A stretch of 64,000 nucleotides of DNA from an uncultured Tateyamaria sp. (GTDB lineage Bacteria > Pseudomonadota > Alphaproteobacteria > Rhodobacterales > Rhodobacteraceae). Under the pieces are notes generated by a model, which saw only the letters and a list, made by a program, of their open reading frames with translations, was not told the DNA's origin and searched no databases. Shown piece by piece: positions 1 through 8,005 of this stretch. The stretch lies in the NCBI GenBank assembly GCA_947501275.1, contig CANMVD010000006.1:1-64000 (forward strand). The letters are read 5' to 3'. The position numbers were made by a program, and so were the translations under genes. Positions within the stretch are counted from its first letter, which is position 1; each line of letters begins with the position of its first letter.

Positions 1-219
1 CGCCTTCAACTTCTCCGGAACAAGATCCGCAGCAGCCGAAATCTCCTCAGACGTCAGAATCACATTGCCATCATAACGGTCAAACTTAGCAGCGTAATCC
101 ATAGCTTTGGCATCCCCACCCGCCTCGATATCGGCAAGAATGGTTTTCACCGTTTCATGAACTTCGGACGCATCGGACTTGGCCGTCAGGGTCGCTGTCT
201 TGAGGTATTCACGTGTCAT
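1..219 (-). CDS. HisD-family dehydrogenase (histidinol dehydrogenase-like), N-terminal part only
   Basis: The first 73 residues are visible (MTREYLKTATLTAKSDASEV...); the rest lies beyond the left edge. The N-terminus with EAGGDAKAMDYAAKFDRYDG is typical of NAD-dependent enzymes of the histidinol dehydrogenase family. Its position 11 bp downstream of a TRAP transporter argues for a catabolic paralogue rather than a histidine biosynthetic enzyme. In Roseobacter-group bacteria such paralogues next to TRAP genes include the 2,3-dihydroxypropane-1-sulfonate 3-dehydrogenase HpsN, so that is a plausible but unproven identity. It is last of the visible genes in an operon controlled by the LacI operators at 3580-3616. 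Confidence 0.8.
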   Translation of the reverse strand, partial: MTREYLKTATLTAKSDASEVHETVKTILADIEAGGDAKAMDYAAKFDRYDGNVILTSEEISAAADLVPEKLKA

Positions 220-230
220 AAGTAAGAATC

Positions 231-1559
231 CTACTGGTATATTTCGGGCAGAAACGTGGTCGAAATAGCTGGCACATAGGCAATCAGCAACACAACCAGG
301 AACATGCACAGAACGAAGGGAACGGCGCGGGCGGCGATCTTGAGGATGGATTCCCCGGTTATGCCCGACACCACAAACAGGTTGAGCCCAAGAGGCGGTG
401 TGATGAACCCGACGCCCAAGGCCGTGATCATCATGATACAGAACTGGATCTCATTCATGCCGATGTTGTCGGCGAGCGGTTTCAGAATGGGCGCGAGGAT
501 CACGATATTTGGCGTCGTCTCCATGACACAACCGGCCGCAATGAGAATACCGATCATCAGCAGGATCAGCAGCCAAGGCTCATCCGTCAGGCCCGTAACG
601 GCCGTTACAAAACCTTGTGGGACGCCCATGATCGCCAATGCCTCGGCCAATGGTGCGGAAAAGGCGATGATAGGCAAGATCACACCGTTCACTTTGGCTG
701 AACTGACCAGCATCGCCGGAAAATCCGCAAGACTGAGCGTACGCATGATGAAGCCCATGATGATGGTCACAACCACCGCCGTTGCGCCTGCTTCGGTTGG
801 GGTCAAACGCCCCGAAAAGATCCCGTAAAAGATGATGCCGGGCACAATGAACGCGTACCAACCGGATTTCAGCGCCCGGCCCAAATTGCCCAGCCAGTCG
901 CTGAACGTCATCTCGCCGCCACCTTCGTAGGAGTAGATCCGGTTGACGATCAGATTTGTGATCAGGATCGACAGCAAGATCGCCAATCCCGGTATCAGGG
1001 CGGCCAGAAACAGTGTCGATGCGGATATGCCCAACACAAGGCCAATGATGATATACGCAATGGAGGGCGGGATCAGGATACCCGTACAGGCCCCTGCTGC
1101 AACAAGGGCGCAGGCATATGGGCGCGGATACCCGGACTCGACCAAGCGCGCGATTGTCATCCGACCGACAGCCGCAGCGCCAGCGGCATCAGAGCCGGAA
1201 ATCGCCGCGAACATGCCGCACACAAGCACGGTGGCAGAGCCAAACCCGCCCTTGGTAAAACAAGTCAGCGCCTCGGCCACGTCCAGAAACTTTCGACTGA
1301 GGCCAGTGCGCACCAGCACGTCTCCGGTCAGGATAAAGAGCGGCACAGCCGTGAGCGCAAAAGCATCAATGCCCGTAAACAGCTTTTCCCCGACAAGGCT
1401 GAGAGGCAGATCGCCCGACATCACCAGCATCATGATGGCAGAGGTGCCGATGGCGGCCCAGACGGGCACAGCCAGTGCAATCAGGACGACAAAAGTGATG
1501 ACGGGAAGGTAAAAGTCCCAGCCCAGCACGACGGTTTGATCAAAGGTTTGCCAAAGCAT
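231..1559 (-). CDS. TRAP transporter large membrane subunit (DctM/SiaM type)
   Basis: This 442-residue protein is hydrophobic throughout with about 12 membrane segments, the normal size for the ion-coupled permease subunit of a tripartite ATP-independent periplasmic transporter. Family signatures are the early ALAVPVWAAIGTSAI stretch, the GSDAAGAAAVGRMTI region and the GVGFITPPLGLNLFVVSGI segment near the C-terminus. It carries substrate across the inner membrane using an ion gradient, working with the small subunit 12 bp upstream and the periplasmic binding protein beyond it. The start has AAGGGA a few bases upstream. The HisD-family gene downstream suggests that the substrate is an alcohol-bearing compound oxidised inside the cell. 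Confidence 0.92.
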   Translation of the reverse strand: MLWQTFDQTVVLGWDFYLPVITFVVLIALAVPVWAAIGTSAIMMLVMSGDLPLSLVGEKLFTGIDAFALTAVPLFILTGDVLVRTGLSRKFLDVAEALTCFTKGGFGSATVLVCGMFAAISGSDAAGAAAVGRMTIARLVESGYPRPYACALVAAGACTGILIPPSIAYIIIGLVLGISASTLFLAALIPGLAILLSILITNLIVNRIYSYEGGGEMTFSDWLGNLGRALKSGWYAFIVPGIIFYGIFSGRLTPTEAGATAVVVTIIMGFIMRTLSLADFPAMLVSSAKVNGVILPIIAFSAPLAEALAIMGVPQGFVTAVTGLTDEPWLLILLMIGILIAAGCVMETTPNIVILAPILKPLADNIGMNEIQFCIMMITALGVGFITPPLGLNLFVVSGITGESILKIAARAVPFVLCMFLVVLLIAYVPAISTTFLPEIYQ

Positions 1560-1571
1560 TCTATCAGTCCC

Positions 1572-2084
1572 TTATTCAAACAGCGTGTCACCCTCAAAGA
1601 CCGGCTTACCGGTCCTGAGGTGGTGAATGTCGCGGATCAAGGACTGGATGAGCCGCACGATAATCAGGGCAAACCCAAGCGGCACGGCCATCAGGAACCA
1701 CACTTTGGAGATGCGCAGCCCGTCCGTCACCGATCCGAACTTGGCCGAGATGTGGACAGATTCGTAAGACCAATAGAGCGCGATGACGGCGACGCCGAAC
1801 ATCACCAGATCGCCAAAGATATACAGCAGGGCCTTGGGACGTGGCCCGAGGTAGTGCATCAGCACGTCGATGCGGATGTGCGCACGCTCTTTGACAGCGG
1901 CCGCGGCCCCGATCCACGCAAGGTAGATGAAGGAATAGCGAACAATCTCTTCTCCCCAGATCGAGGAAAACGAGAAGATTTCGCGACGCAGCACTTCGAT
2001 CGCCATCGTAATGACGAGCATCACGTAAAAGACCAAAAGCAACCAGCGTTCGGCATCGCGATCAATTCGGCGCAAAAAATCCAT
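1572..2084 (-). CDS. TRAP transporter small membrane subunit (DctQ type)
   Basis: This 170-residue protein has four predicted membrane helices, with the family features EVLRREIFSFSSIWGEEIVRY and the YLAWIGAAAAVKERAHIRIDVL stretch early in the chain. The ATG at 2084 (MDFLRRIDRD...) is chosen because AGCAGG precedes it; a TTG nine codons upstream is less likely. DctQ subunits pair with the large DctM subunit to dock the substrate-loaded binding protein. The gene sits between the binding-protein gene (110 bp upstream) and the large subunit (12 bp downstream), the standard P-Q-M order. Confidence 0.9.
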   Translation of the reverse strand: MDFLRRIDRDAERWLLLVFYVMLVITMAIEVLRREIFSFSSIWGEEIVRYSFIYLAWIGAAAAVKERAHIRIDVLMHYLGPRPKALLYIFGDLVMFGVAVIALYWSYESVHISAKFGSVTDGLRISKVWFLMAVPLGFALIIVRLIQSLIRDIHHLRTGKPVFEGDTLFE

Positions 2085-2194
2085 GTGAGAACCTGCTGAC
2101 TGGCCGAGCAAAAGGATGCGCGCGGACGCGGTTTAAACTTGCTGCGGCGGAAATATGGTGTCGGGCGCGCAGGGAGGCGCGCCCGATCTGGCAA

Positions 2195-3334
2195 TTACGC
2201 GTCGTGTACGTAGTATTTGCCTTGCGTACCCGCGGCTTCTTCCATCTTGGCAAAGTTGTCCATGGAACCGGCCAGCTCGACCTTGAACTCATCCCATTCA
2301 GATCGCTGGTAGCCGCCCGCGGCTTTCCATTCTGCGAGTTGATCTTCACTGAGCGAGTGGAACTCGACACCTGCCTTGACCAACTCTGCCATGGCATAGG
2401 CACGGGCCGACGGCACTTTGGCGAGGTTCTGGTGCGCGGTCATTTCCGAGCCCCACATGATGCCTTCCTGAACGTCGGCGGGCATGGATTTGAACCATTC
2501 AAGGTTGCAGGAATAGACTTGGCTGTCGGGCACCGCTTGCGTGAATGTCACGTGGCTCAGAATGTCCTTGAAGCCAAAGACTTCGAGGGCACCGACAGAT
2601 GGGTCAAGCGCATCGGCGACACCCTGTTTGATGGCCGACGGCGTTTCGCCCCATGCCACTGGCGTCGGGTTTGCACCAACCATGCGGTAATACTGCTGAA
2701 GCATTTTGGAGCCCGGCACGCGGAATTTGACACCCTCAAGATCGGATGGCGTCAGGACAGGTCCAGCGCCCCCTTTACGCATCGCGACAACACGTGGGTC
2801 GATATTGACGTAGAACAGCGCCTTAAAGCCGTTCTCTTCGACCTTTGGCTCCACGGTTGCCTTCCAGAACTCGGAATTCACGAGGTTGGTGAAACGTTGG
2901 TTTGACCCGCACAGGTAGGGCATGTTGATCAAGTCAACTGTCGACGCAAATGGTGCAAAGTTCGACAGCGAATGCTGCGCTGCCTGGATCGTGCCGCCCT
3001 GAACGGCCTGCACAAGCGCGCCACCAGCACCAAGCTGGCCACCGGGCGCGAGCTTGACATAGACCTTGCCGTTTGTGGCGTTCTGGATGTTTTCCTTGAG
3101 ATCCAACTGCATGATTGGGTAGCCGCGTGACGCACCCACCGGATAAGCCGTTGCAAGAACCATCACGTGATCAGCGGCTGCCTCACGCGCCCGCTCTTCG
3201 TTGGCGCTTTGAGCGGCCGCTTCGGATGACCACAGCATCCCGCCTGCCCCAGCTACCATTGCTGCTGTAAAGCCGCCTGTCGCGGTCAATTTCAGAAAGT
3301 TCCGGCGTTCTGCCGACGCGAGGTCTTTGTTCAT
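2195..3334 (-). CDS. TRAP transporter substrate-binding protein (DctP/DctP7 type), Tat signal
   Basis: The ATG at 3334 follows an excellent GGGAGGAAA site and gives 379 residues. The N-terminus carries a twin-arginine signal (AERRNFLKLTATGG followed by a hydrophobic run ending SSEAAAQS), so the protein is probably exported folded to the periplasm. The mature part has DctP features, including DLEGVKFRVPGSKM with the conserved arginine that usually binds a carboxylate or other anionic group of the ligand, and WGETPSAIKQGVADALD. It captures the substrate for the two membrane subunits downstream. The longer reading frame back to 3514 would overlap a small gene and lacks support. Confidence 0.92.
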   Translation of the reverse strand: MNKDLASAERRNFLKLTATGGFTAAMVAGAGGMLWSSEAAAQSANEERAREAAADHVMVLATAYPVGASRGYPIMQLDLKENIQNATNGKVYVKLAPGGQLGAGGALVQAVQGGTIQAAQHSLSNFAPFASTVDLINMPYLCGSNQRFTNLVNSEFWKATVEPKVEENGFKALFYVNIDPRVVAMRKGGAGPVLTPSDLEGVKFRVPGSKMLQQYYRMVGANPTPVAWGETPSAIKQGVADALDPSVGALEVFGFKDILSHVTFTQAVPDSQVYSCNLEWFKSMPADVQEGIMWGSEMTAHQNLAKVPSARAYAMAELVKAGVEFHSLSEDQLAEWKAAGGYQRSEWDEFKVELAGSMDNFAKMEEAAGTQGKYYVHDA

Positions 3335-3356
3335 TTGGTTTCCTCCCAGAAAGTCC

Positions 3357-3545
3357 TTAACTGCCGTCTTTGTTTTTTCGGTCAGCTTCTTTTTGAAGAA
3401 TGGCGACGACAAAAAGGATCGACGCAGCAAACAGAACCAGCATTTCGCCGACATCCCCGAGGAATGCGCTTGCTGCAAAAGCACCAAGAGCGACATTGGC
3501 GAAGTACACGACAAAGACGATCAGGGAAGCGACAAGAAACATCAT
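3357..3545 (-). CDS. Small membrane protein at the head of the TRAP operon
   Basis: A 62-residue ORF (MMFLVASLIVFVVYF...) fills the space between the regulator and the binding-protein gene and ends 22 bp before the binding protein starts. It has two hydrophobic stretches (about residues 3-30 and 33-49) and a charged tail rich in Lys, Arg and Asp, suggesting a two-helix inner-membrane protein. The Shine-Dalgarno region is weak. I do not recognise a family. Its place as first gene downstream of the two LacI operators suggests co-expression with the transporter, possibly as an accessory factor, but this is inference. Confidence 0.6.
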   Translation of the reverse strand: MMFLVASLIVFVVYFANVALGAFAASAFLGDVGEMLVLFAASILFVVAILQKEADRKNKDGS

Positions 3546-3579
3546 GGGAAGCCCGGAATGAGTGCGGTTCTGAATCTAT

Positions 3580-3616
3580 TGTAAGCGCTTACATTTGATT
3601 CGTGCAAGCGCTTACA
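3580..3616. promoter_or_regulatory. Two tandem LacI-family operators in the divergent promoter
   Basis: A perfect 14-bp palindrome TGTAAGCGCTTACA lies at 3580-3593 and a second copy with one change, TGCAAGCGCTTACA, at 3603-3616. Their centres are 23 bp apart, about two helical turns. The AAGCGCTT core is typical of LacI/GntR-subfamily repressors. The pair lies between the TRAP operon (leftward) and the LacI-type regulator gene (rightward), so it probably controls both. Confidence 0.85.
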
Positions 3617-3686
3617 TTTTCGATGAACTCTTTGACTTTCTGAAAGATTGCGTTCAAGAAATTTGAAACGCAGCCAAGGCAATTTC

Positions 3687-4706
3687 ATGTCCCGCATCCG
3701 ATCCGTTCCAACGCTAGACGACGTTGCAAAGAAAGCGGGTGTGTCCACGGCAACGGTGTCGCGGTGTTTAAATTCGCCTGATCGCGTGGTGGAGCGCACG
3801 CGCACCAGAGTAATGCGTGCCGTCAACGATCTGGGATACACGCCGAATTTTGGTGCCCGCGTGATGGCCGCAAAACGCACCTTCACAATCGGGGCCATCA
3901 TTCCCACGATGGAGAACGCGATTTTCGCGCGTGGCTTGCAGGCGTTTCAGGAGCAGTTGCACAGCCAAGGCTACACGCTGTTGGTGTCGAGCACGTCTTA
4001 CCGCCCCGAAATCGAAGCCGAGCAGGTTCGATCCCTCGTGGCGCGCGGCGCGGATGGGTTGCTGCTGATCGGTTATGCGCGCGACGCCAAGATCTATCAG
4101 TATCTGCGGCAACGCGAGATCCCGACCCTGATTGCATGGGCCTTTCAACCCGGTACAGATCAGGCGTGCATCGGTTTTGACAATCGGGCGTCCATGCAGA
4201 TGCTGGCCAACAAAGTGATATCCATGGGCCACAGAGACATTGCTGTCATTTCCGGGGTGGTTGAAGGGAATGATCGTGCCGAGGGACGATTGCAGGGCAT
4301 CATTGACGGCGCACGAGATAACGGCCTCGACCCCGAGCAGATCCCCATTATCGAAACCCCTTATGAAATCGAAAACGGGGCAAAGGCCTTTGACACACTG
4401 ATGCAACGGGAAACCCGTCCAACGGTTGTCATGTGCGGCAATGACGTGCTGGCGGCAGGCGCCATTCGGCGCGCTCGGGAACTGAACCTGTCCGTCCCGG
4501 ATGATGTGTCTATTACCGGTTTCGATGATATTGAACTTGCACGCATCCTCACGCCAACCTTGACGACGGTGCATGTCCCGCACCGCGAAATGGGGCGGCG
4601 CGCCGCAGTTGAGCTGGTCAAGATGGTGGAAAGCGACAACCCTGGCCTATCCGAGCAGTTGGAAATCTCGATCAAGCTGCGCGGTTCACTTAAGTCGCTG
4701 AGCTGA
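3687..4706 (+). CDS. LacI-family transcriptional regulator of the TRAP operon
   Basis: The protein has 339 residues from the ATG at 3687; a TTG 13 codons upstream is less likely. The N-terminal helix-turn-helix reads LDDVAKKAGVSTATVSRCLNSP and is followed by the hinge region and a periplasmic-binding-protein-like effector domain (IGAIIPTMENAIFARGLQAFQ to the end). The overall look is that of the GntR (gluconate) branch of LacI regulators, which fits the AAGCGCTT-type operators directly upstream. It is divergent from the TRAP operon and probably represses it until the substrate or a catabolite binds. A weaker operator before the M20/M24 operon suggests that it may also control those genes. Confidence 0.92.
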   Translation: MSRIRSVPTLDDVAKKAGVSTATVSRCLNSPDRVVERTRTRVMRAVNDLGYTPNFGARVMAAKRTFTIGAIIPTMENAIFARGLQAFQEQLHSQGYTLLVSSTSYRPEIEAEQVRSLVARGADGLLLIGYARDAKIYQYLRQREIPTLIAWAFQPGTDQACIGFDNRASMQMLANKVISMGHRDIAVISGVVEGNDRAEGRLQGIIDGARDNGLDPEQIPIIETPYEIENGAKAFDTLMQRETRPTVVMCGNDVLAAGAIRRARELNLSVPDDVSITGFDDIELARILTPTLTTVHVPHREMGRRAAVELVKMVESDNPGLSEQLEISIKLRGSLKSLS

Positions 4707-4756
4707 GGGCTTCTATTCTTGTGCAGACGATGGGCGGACGCGGCATCTGAGTTGAT

Positions 4757-4796
4757 CAGCGTTCACTGTGGCCCAATGCATCTGTGCAGAACGCTG
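4757..4796. terminator. Possible bidirectional stem-loop between convergent genes
   Basis: CAGCGTTC at 4757-4764 can pair with GAACGCTG at 4789-4796 as a perfect 8-bp stem with a 24-base loop. It lies between the ends of the convergent lacI-type and M24 genes, where a shared terminator would be expected. There is no T-tract, so confidence is low. Confidence 0.35.
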
Positions 4797-4802
4797 AAGG
4801 GT

Positions 4803-5945
4803 TTACAAGATCAAGTCGTCAACGTCCTTGGGATGATGTGTCACCGGCTCGTATCCGTCTTCGGTGATGATAAAACTGTCACCGATTTGAGCCCGGAACG
4901 TCTCGACCGTGACCGAGCCATCGACCGCCAACACCATGCCGGGCTGCAGAACCGTTTGGTCGCCGGTTACCAGTTGCGGCGCCTCCAGAAAACTGAACCC
5001 AGTCGCCCGCCCGCATCGAAAGGGAAACGCATATCCTGCATCTTCGATGACCTCGGCATAGGCCGCGTGCACGGCTTCGGCCGTCACCCCGGGCTTCAGA
5101 ACCGCCAGCGCCGCCTGTTGGCTTGCGCGCGCAACTTCATACACTGCAACCTGCTCCGGATCAGCTTCGCCAATCCAGAACGTTCGATCAAAACCCAGTT
5201 TGAAACGATGAAAATTGGTCATCCCGCAAAAACACAAAAACACCGGCTCTCCATGACGCATGACGCGGGTGGAGGCGCGGTGGTGCGTTTTGGCAATGGC
5301 GTCACCTGACGCCATGATCTGCAGAAAGTGCGTGTTGGGCGACATGTCTGCGTTTGTGTAGTGTCGCGATAACAGCTCAGCCGCTTTGCGCGTGCCGGCC
5401 TGAGATGTGGCAATGGCCACTTCGAATTCAGGCACGCCATCACCTATAGCTGCACGCCCTGCAGACATCATCGCGCCTGCCACTTCGCCTGCGTGGCGTG
5501 CCAGTTGCAATTCGTGCGCCGACTTGATCATCCGCATCTTCGACAGAAGCGGCGTCACCGACACCATCCGTGACGTCTCCACGATACTCTCAACATATCC
5601 GCGCACCACAGGTGGCATCTGGTCTGGCTCGAACCCGACGCGCACATTTGGTCTTATTGCCGCTGGAAGCTCCGCGCGCCATTCGGTGCCCACACCGTCA
5701 TTCCATGCAGCGATCCGATCAACACGCGCATTGGCATCGGCAGTGTTTAAATCGATGGAGGGTGTGATCAGCAGGCTTGGTCCGTCTTGTGGTACGATCA
5801 GGATCGTGGGGCGGCCAAAGTCCATATGCAGGTAGTCATAATAGCCGGTGAGGTAGTAAATATTATCATCGTCAGTGATGAGCGCGGTGTCTATGCGCGC
5901 CTCACCCAGCTGGACGCGAAATTCAAGCATTCGGCTTTCAAACAT
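4803..5945 (-). CDS. M24-fold (creatinase/prolidase-like) hydrolase lacking most metal ligands
   Basis: This 380-residue protein has the two-part creatinase/aminopeptidase P architecture: an N-terminal domain (about 1-130) and a pita-bread domain (about 140-375). Of the five metal ligands of metallo-aminopeptidases, the Asp in GFDRTF (D253) remains. The first Asp position reads FCG (about 240), the GHG histidine motif reads GRATG (312-316), the EPG glutamate is VDG (341-343), and the final glutamate position is QIGD. That pattern resembles metal-free creatinase, and HH at 221-222 could supply the catalytic histidine. It is preceded by GGGGAAG and lies 3 bp after the M20 gene in the same operon. 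Substrate unknown; a small C-N bond compound is likely. Confidence 0.8.
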   Translation of the reverse strand: MFESRMLEFRVQLGEARIDTALITDDDNIYYLTGYYDYLHMDFGRPTILIVPQDGPSLLITPSIDLNTADANARVDRIAAWNDGVGTEWRAELPAAIRPNVRVGFEPDQMPPVVRGYVESIVETSRMVSVTPLLSKMRMIKSAHELQLARHAGEVAGAMMSAGRAAIGDGVPEFEVAIATSQAGTRKAAELLSRHYTNADMSPNTHFLQIMASGDAIAKTHHRASTRVMRHGEPVFLCFCGMTNFHRFKLGFDRTFWIGEADPEQVAVYEVARASQQAALAVLKPGVTAEAVHAAYAEVIEDAGYAFPFRCGRATGFSFLEAPQLVTGDQTVLQPGMVLAVDGSVTVETFRAQIGDSFIITEDGYEPVTHHPKDVDDLIL

Positions 5946-5948
5946 GGC

Positions 5949-7097
5949 TCAACTTCCCCTGGCTTTGGGCAGACGGTCCTGAACAAGCTGAACCCACAAG
6001 TCCCGACCGATGGGCAACAGCGCATCATTGAAATCATAATCGGCGGAATGCAGCGGCTGTGCGTTGGGGCCGCTCACACCATTCCCGAGCAGCAGAAAAC
6101 TTCCCGGAACAAGTGCCGAAAAATGTGCGAAATCCTCTGAAAAGCTCATCGGTTCTCGATTGCCAATTGTCTCCAGCCCTTGGGCCCGTGCGGCCTCGAC
6201 CACCGCGGCGGTTGGCTCCGGGGCGTTGATTGTTTCAATGAACTCGGTGTTGAACGCGACGGCAACAGATACACCGTGGGCGGCTGCAATGCCCTGCGCA
6301 ATTTGCTGCATGAACACAGCCACATCCTCTCGGTCCTGCGGACTGCGCGCGCGGACGTCCCCCTTGAGGGTGGCAGTTCCCGGCAACACATTGCGCTGTC
6401 CGTCTGTCACAAACTCCGTGACGGACACCACGACACCCGCCCCCGGCGCGAGTTTCCGCGACACAATCGTTTGCAGGGCCTGCACAATTTCTGCGCCCAC
6501 AGTGATCGCATCCCGCCCCGCCTGCGGCATAGACGCGTGACCACCCTGCCCCGTCACGGTTATGGTGAACAGGCTCTCAGACGAGCAAATCAGCCCACTT
6601 CGGGTGGAGACCTGACCAATCGGCGCACCCGGCAAATTGTGGATCGCATAGATCTCTTCCATCGGGAAACGCTCAAGCACACCTTCGTCGATCATCGCCC
6701 GCGCCCCGAGACCGTGTTCTTCGTTCGGCTGAAACAGGAAGATCACCGTGCCGTCAAAATCCGGCGCATTGGCCAAAGCATGTGCAGCCCCCAGCAACAT
6801 GGTCATGTGTCCGTCATGCCCACAGGCATGCATGACGCCCGGCACCTGCGAGATGTAATCATGCACGCTCCCCTCGGAGATCGGAAGCGCATCCATATCT
6901 GCGCGCAGTCCAATCGCTCGGTTGCCGGTTCCGGCCCGAAGGACGCCGATGACGCCGACGCCTTCATGAACCTCAAGTCCAAAATCCCGAAGATGGGCCG
7001 CAATCGTCTGTTTGGTCTGTGTTTCCTGAAAGCCAAGTTCCGGCTGGCTGTGGAACGCGCGTCGGACCGCCTGCAAATCAAATGTTTTGGATGCCAT
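5949..7097 (-). CDS. M20 family metallo-amidohydrolase (hippurate/N-acyl amino acid hydrolase type)
   Basis: The ATG at 7097 has a strong AGAGGGAAG site and gives 382 residues. Metal-binding features of the M20D amidohydrolases are intact: GLRADMDALPI, HACGHDGHMTM (Cys92, His94, His97) and QPNEEHG (Glu126-Glu127), with a dimerisation domain in the middle. These enzymes use two divalent metal ions to cleave N-acyl or N-carbamoyl amino acids in the cytoplasm. It is the first gene of an operon with the M24 protein 3 bp downstream, suggesting sequential hydrolysis of one nitrogen compound. A LacI-type operator half-match lies 44 bp upstream. Confidence 0.9.
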   Translation of the reverse strand: MASKTFDLQAVRRAFHSQPELGFQETQTKQTIAAHLRDFGLEVHEGVGVIGVLRAGTGNRAIGLRADMDALPISEGSVHDYISQVPGVMHACGHDGHMTMLLGAAHALANAPDFDGTVIFLFQPNEEHGLGARAMIDEGVLERFPMEEIYAIHNLPGAPIGQVSTRSGLICSSESLFTITVTGQGGHASMPQAGRDAITVGAEIVQALQTIVSRKLAPGAGVVVSVTEFVTDGQRNVLPGTATLKGDVRARSPQDREDVAVFMQQIAQGIAAAHGVSVAVAFNTEFIETINAPEPTAAVVEAARAQGLETIGNREPMSFSEDFAHFSALVPGSFLLLGNGVSGPNAQPLHSADYDFNDALLPIGRDLWVQLVQDRLPKARGS

Positions 7098-7140
7098 GCT
7101 TCCCTCTGAGTGCACGCCTCAAGACACAGGGATGTTTCAC

Positions 7141-7154
7141 TGGAAACGCTTGCA
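7141..7154. promoter_or_regulatory. Degenerate LacI-type operator before the M20/M24 operon
   Basis: TGGAAACGCTTGCA matches the upstream operator TGTAAGCGCTTACA at 11 of 14 positions and keeps the CGCTT core. It lies 44 bp upstream of the amidohydrolase start, a suitable place for repression. One such match could occur by chance. Confidence 0.4.
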
Positions 7155-7341
7155 TCTGCAATACTGTTCTACCGTTGCAGGACTGCGCAGTTCCGCCGGC
7201 TTGCCCCCGTTAAGGCAAGACGCCAGCACTCAGGTCAGTGAGCCGTGATGGGAGCGGGCCTGCGGCGGTGATGTCACGCAAGCCGCGTCGCACCCGGATC
7301 AGATCGGTGTTAGGCTTGGTCGGAAAACCAATGGATACACT

Positions 7342-7929
7342 ATGCACGTTCTGACCGTTTTAGATCACCCAGATCCGAATTCGTTCTCGTCCGCAATCGC
7401 ACGTGCATTTTGCGCAGGCGCCGAAGCTGCCGGACATACAACCGAGTTGGCTGACCTGCATACCGAGAGCTTTGATCCGCGCTGGACGATGGCAGATATT
7501 GCTGCGGACGATACAGGTCAGCTTCCCCGCGATGTGTTGATCGAGCAAGAACGCATAAGCCGCGCTGATGCCATCGGTTTTGTCTTTCCACTGTTCTGGT
7601 GGGGCATGCCTGCGATGACCAAGGGATGGATCGACCGAGTTTGGTCGTGGGGGTGGGCCTATGATCAATTGGATGACCCTGAGAAGTCCCTGCAAAGGCC
7701 ACGCACCGGCGTTTTGCTCGTGCCTGCGGGGGCGCGATCAGACGAAATGGACGAGCTGGGCTATTCATCTGCAATAGAAACCGCATGGATCGATGGCACA
7801 TTTGGCTATTTCGGTTTTACGAACCGCGCGTTGATCCTGCTCAACGGATCCAAGGGGTCGGATGACAGGCGCAAAGCATTGCTCAGGCGCGCCCACGATG
7901 CCGGCGAATCTCTGAAAAACCCTTCGTAA
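7342..7929 (+). CDS. NAD(P)H dehydrogenase (quinone)/flavodoxin-fold oxidoreductase, KefF/MdaB-like
   Basis: This 195-residue protein has the flavodoxin-like fold of two-electron quinone reductases. The N-terminus MHVLTVLDHPDPNSFSSAIA is the FMN/FAD phosphate-binding loop and its Ser/Asn cluster. FPLFWWGMPAMTKGWIDRV is the signature shared by MdaB, KefF and mammalian NQO proteins, and GVLLVPAGA follows. Such enzymes reduce quinones or other electrophiles in the cytosol with NAD(P)H. It stands alone with 240 bp of upstream DNA, and no potassium-efflux partner gene is adjacent, so a general detoxifying role is likelier than KefF. Confidence 0.85.
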   Translation: MHVLTVLDHPDPNSFSSAIARAFCAGAEAAGHTTELADLHTESFDPRWTMADIAADDTGQLPRDVLIEQERISRADAIGFVFPLFWWGMPAMTKGWIDRVWSWGWAYDQLDDPEKSLQRPRTGVLLVPAGARSDEMDELGYSSAIETAWIDGTFGYFGFTNRALILLNGSKGSDDRRKALLRRAHDAGESLKNPS

Positions 7930-8005
7930 ATCTGACAAGGCATCTGGTGCCCGTAACCCGTCATGCAGATGGTCGGCACAAACGCGCAACGAATGCCACA
8001 CGCCC

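Noticed and set aside
1-3334. Firm assignment of the TRAP/HisD operon to 2,3-dihydroxypropane-1-sulfonate degradation (hpsKLMN)
   Set aside because: Only 73 residues of the HisD-family enzyme are visible, and the shared-looking operator with an M20/M24 operon points to another possible substrate, so no gene symbols were given.
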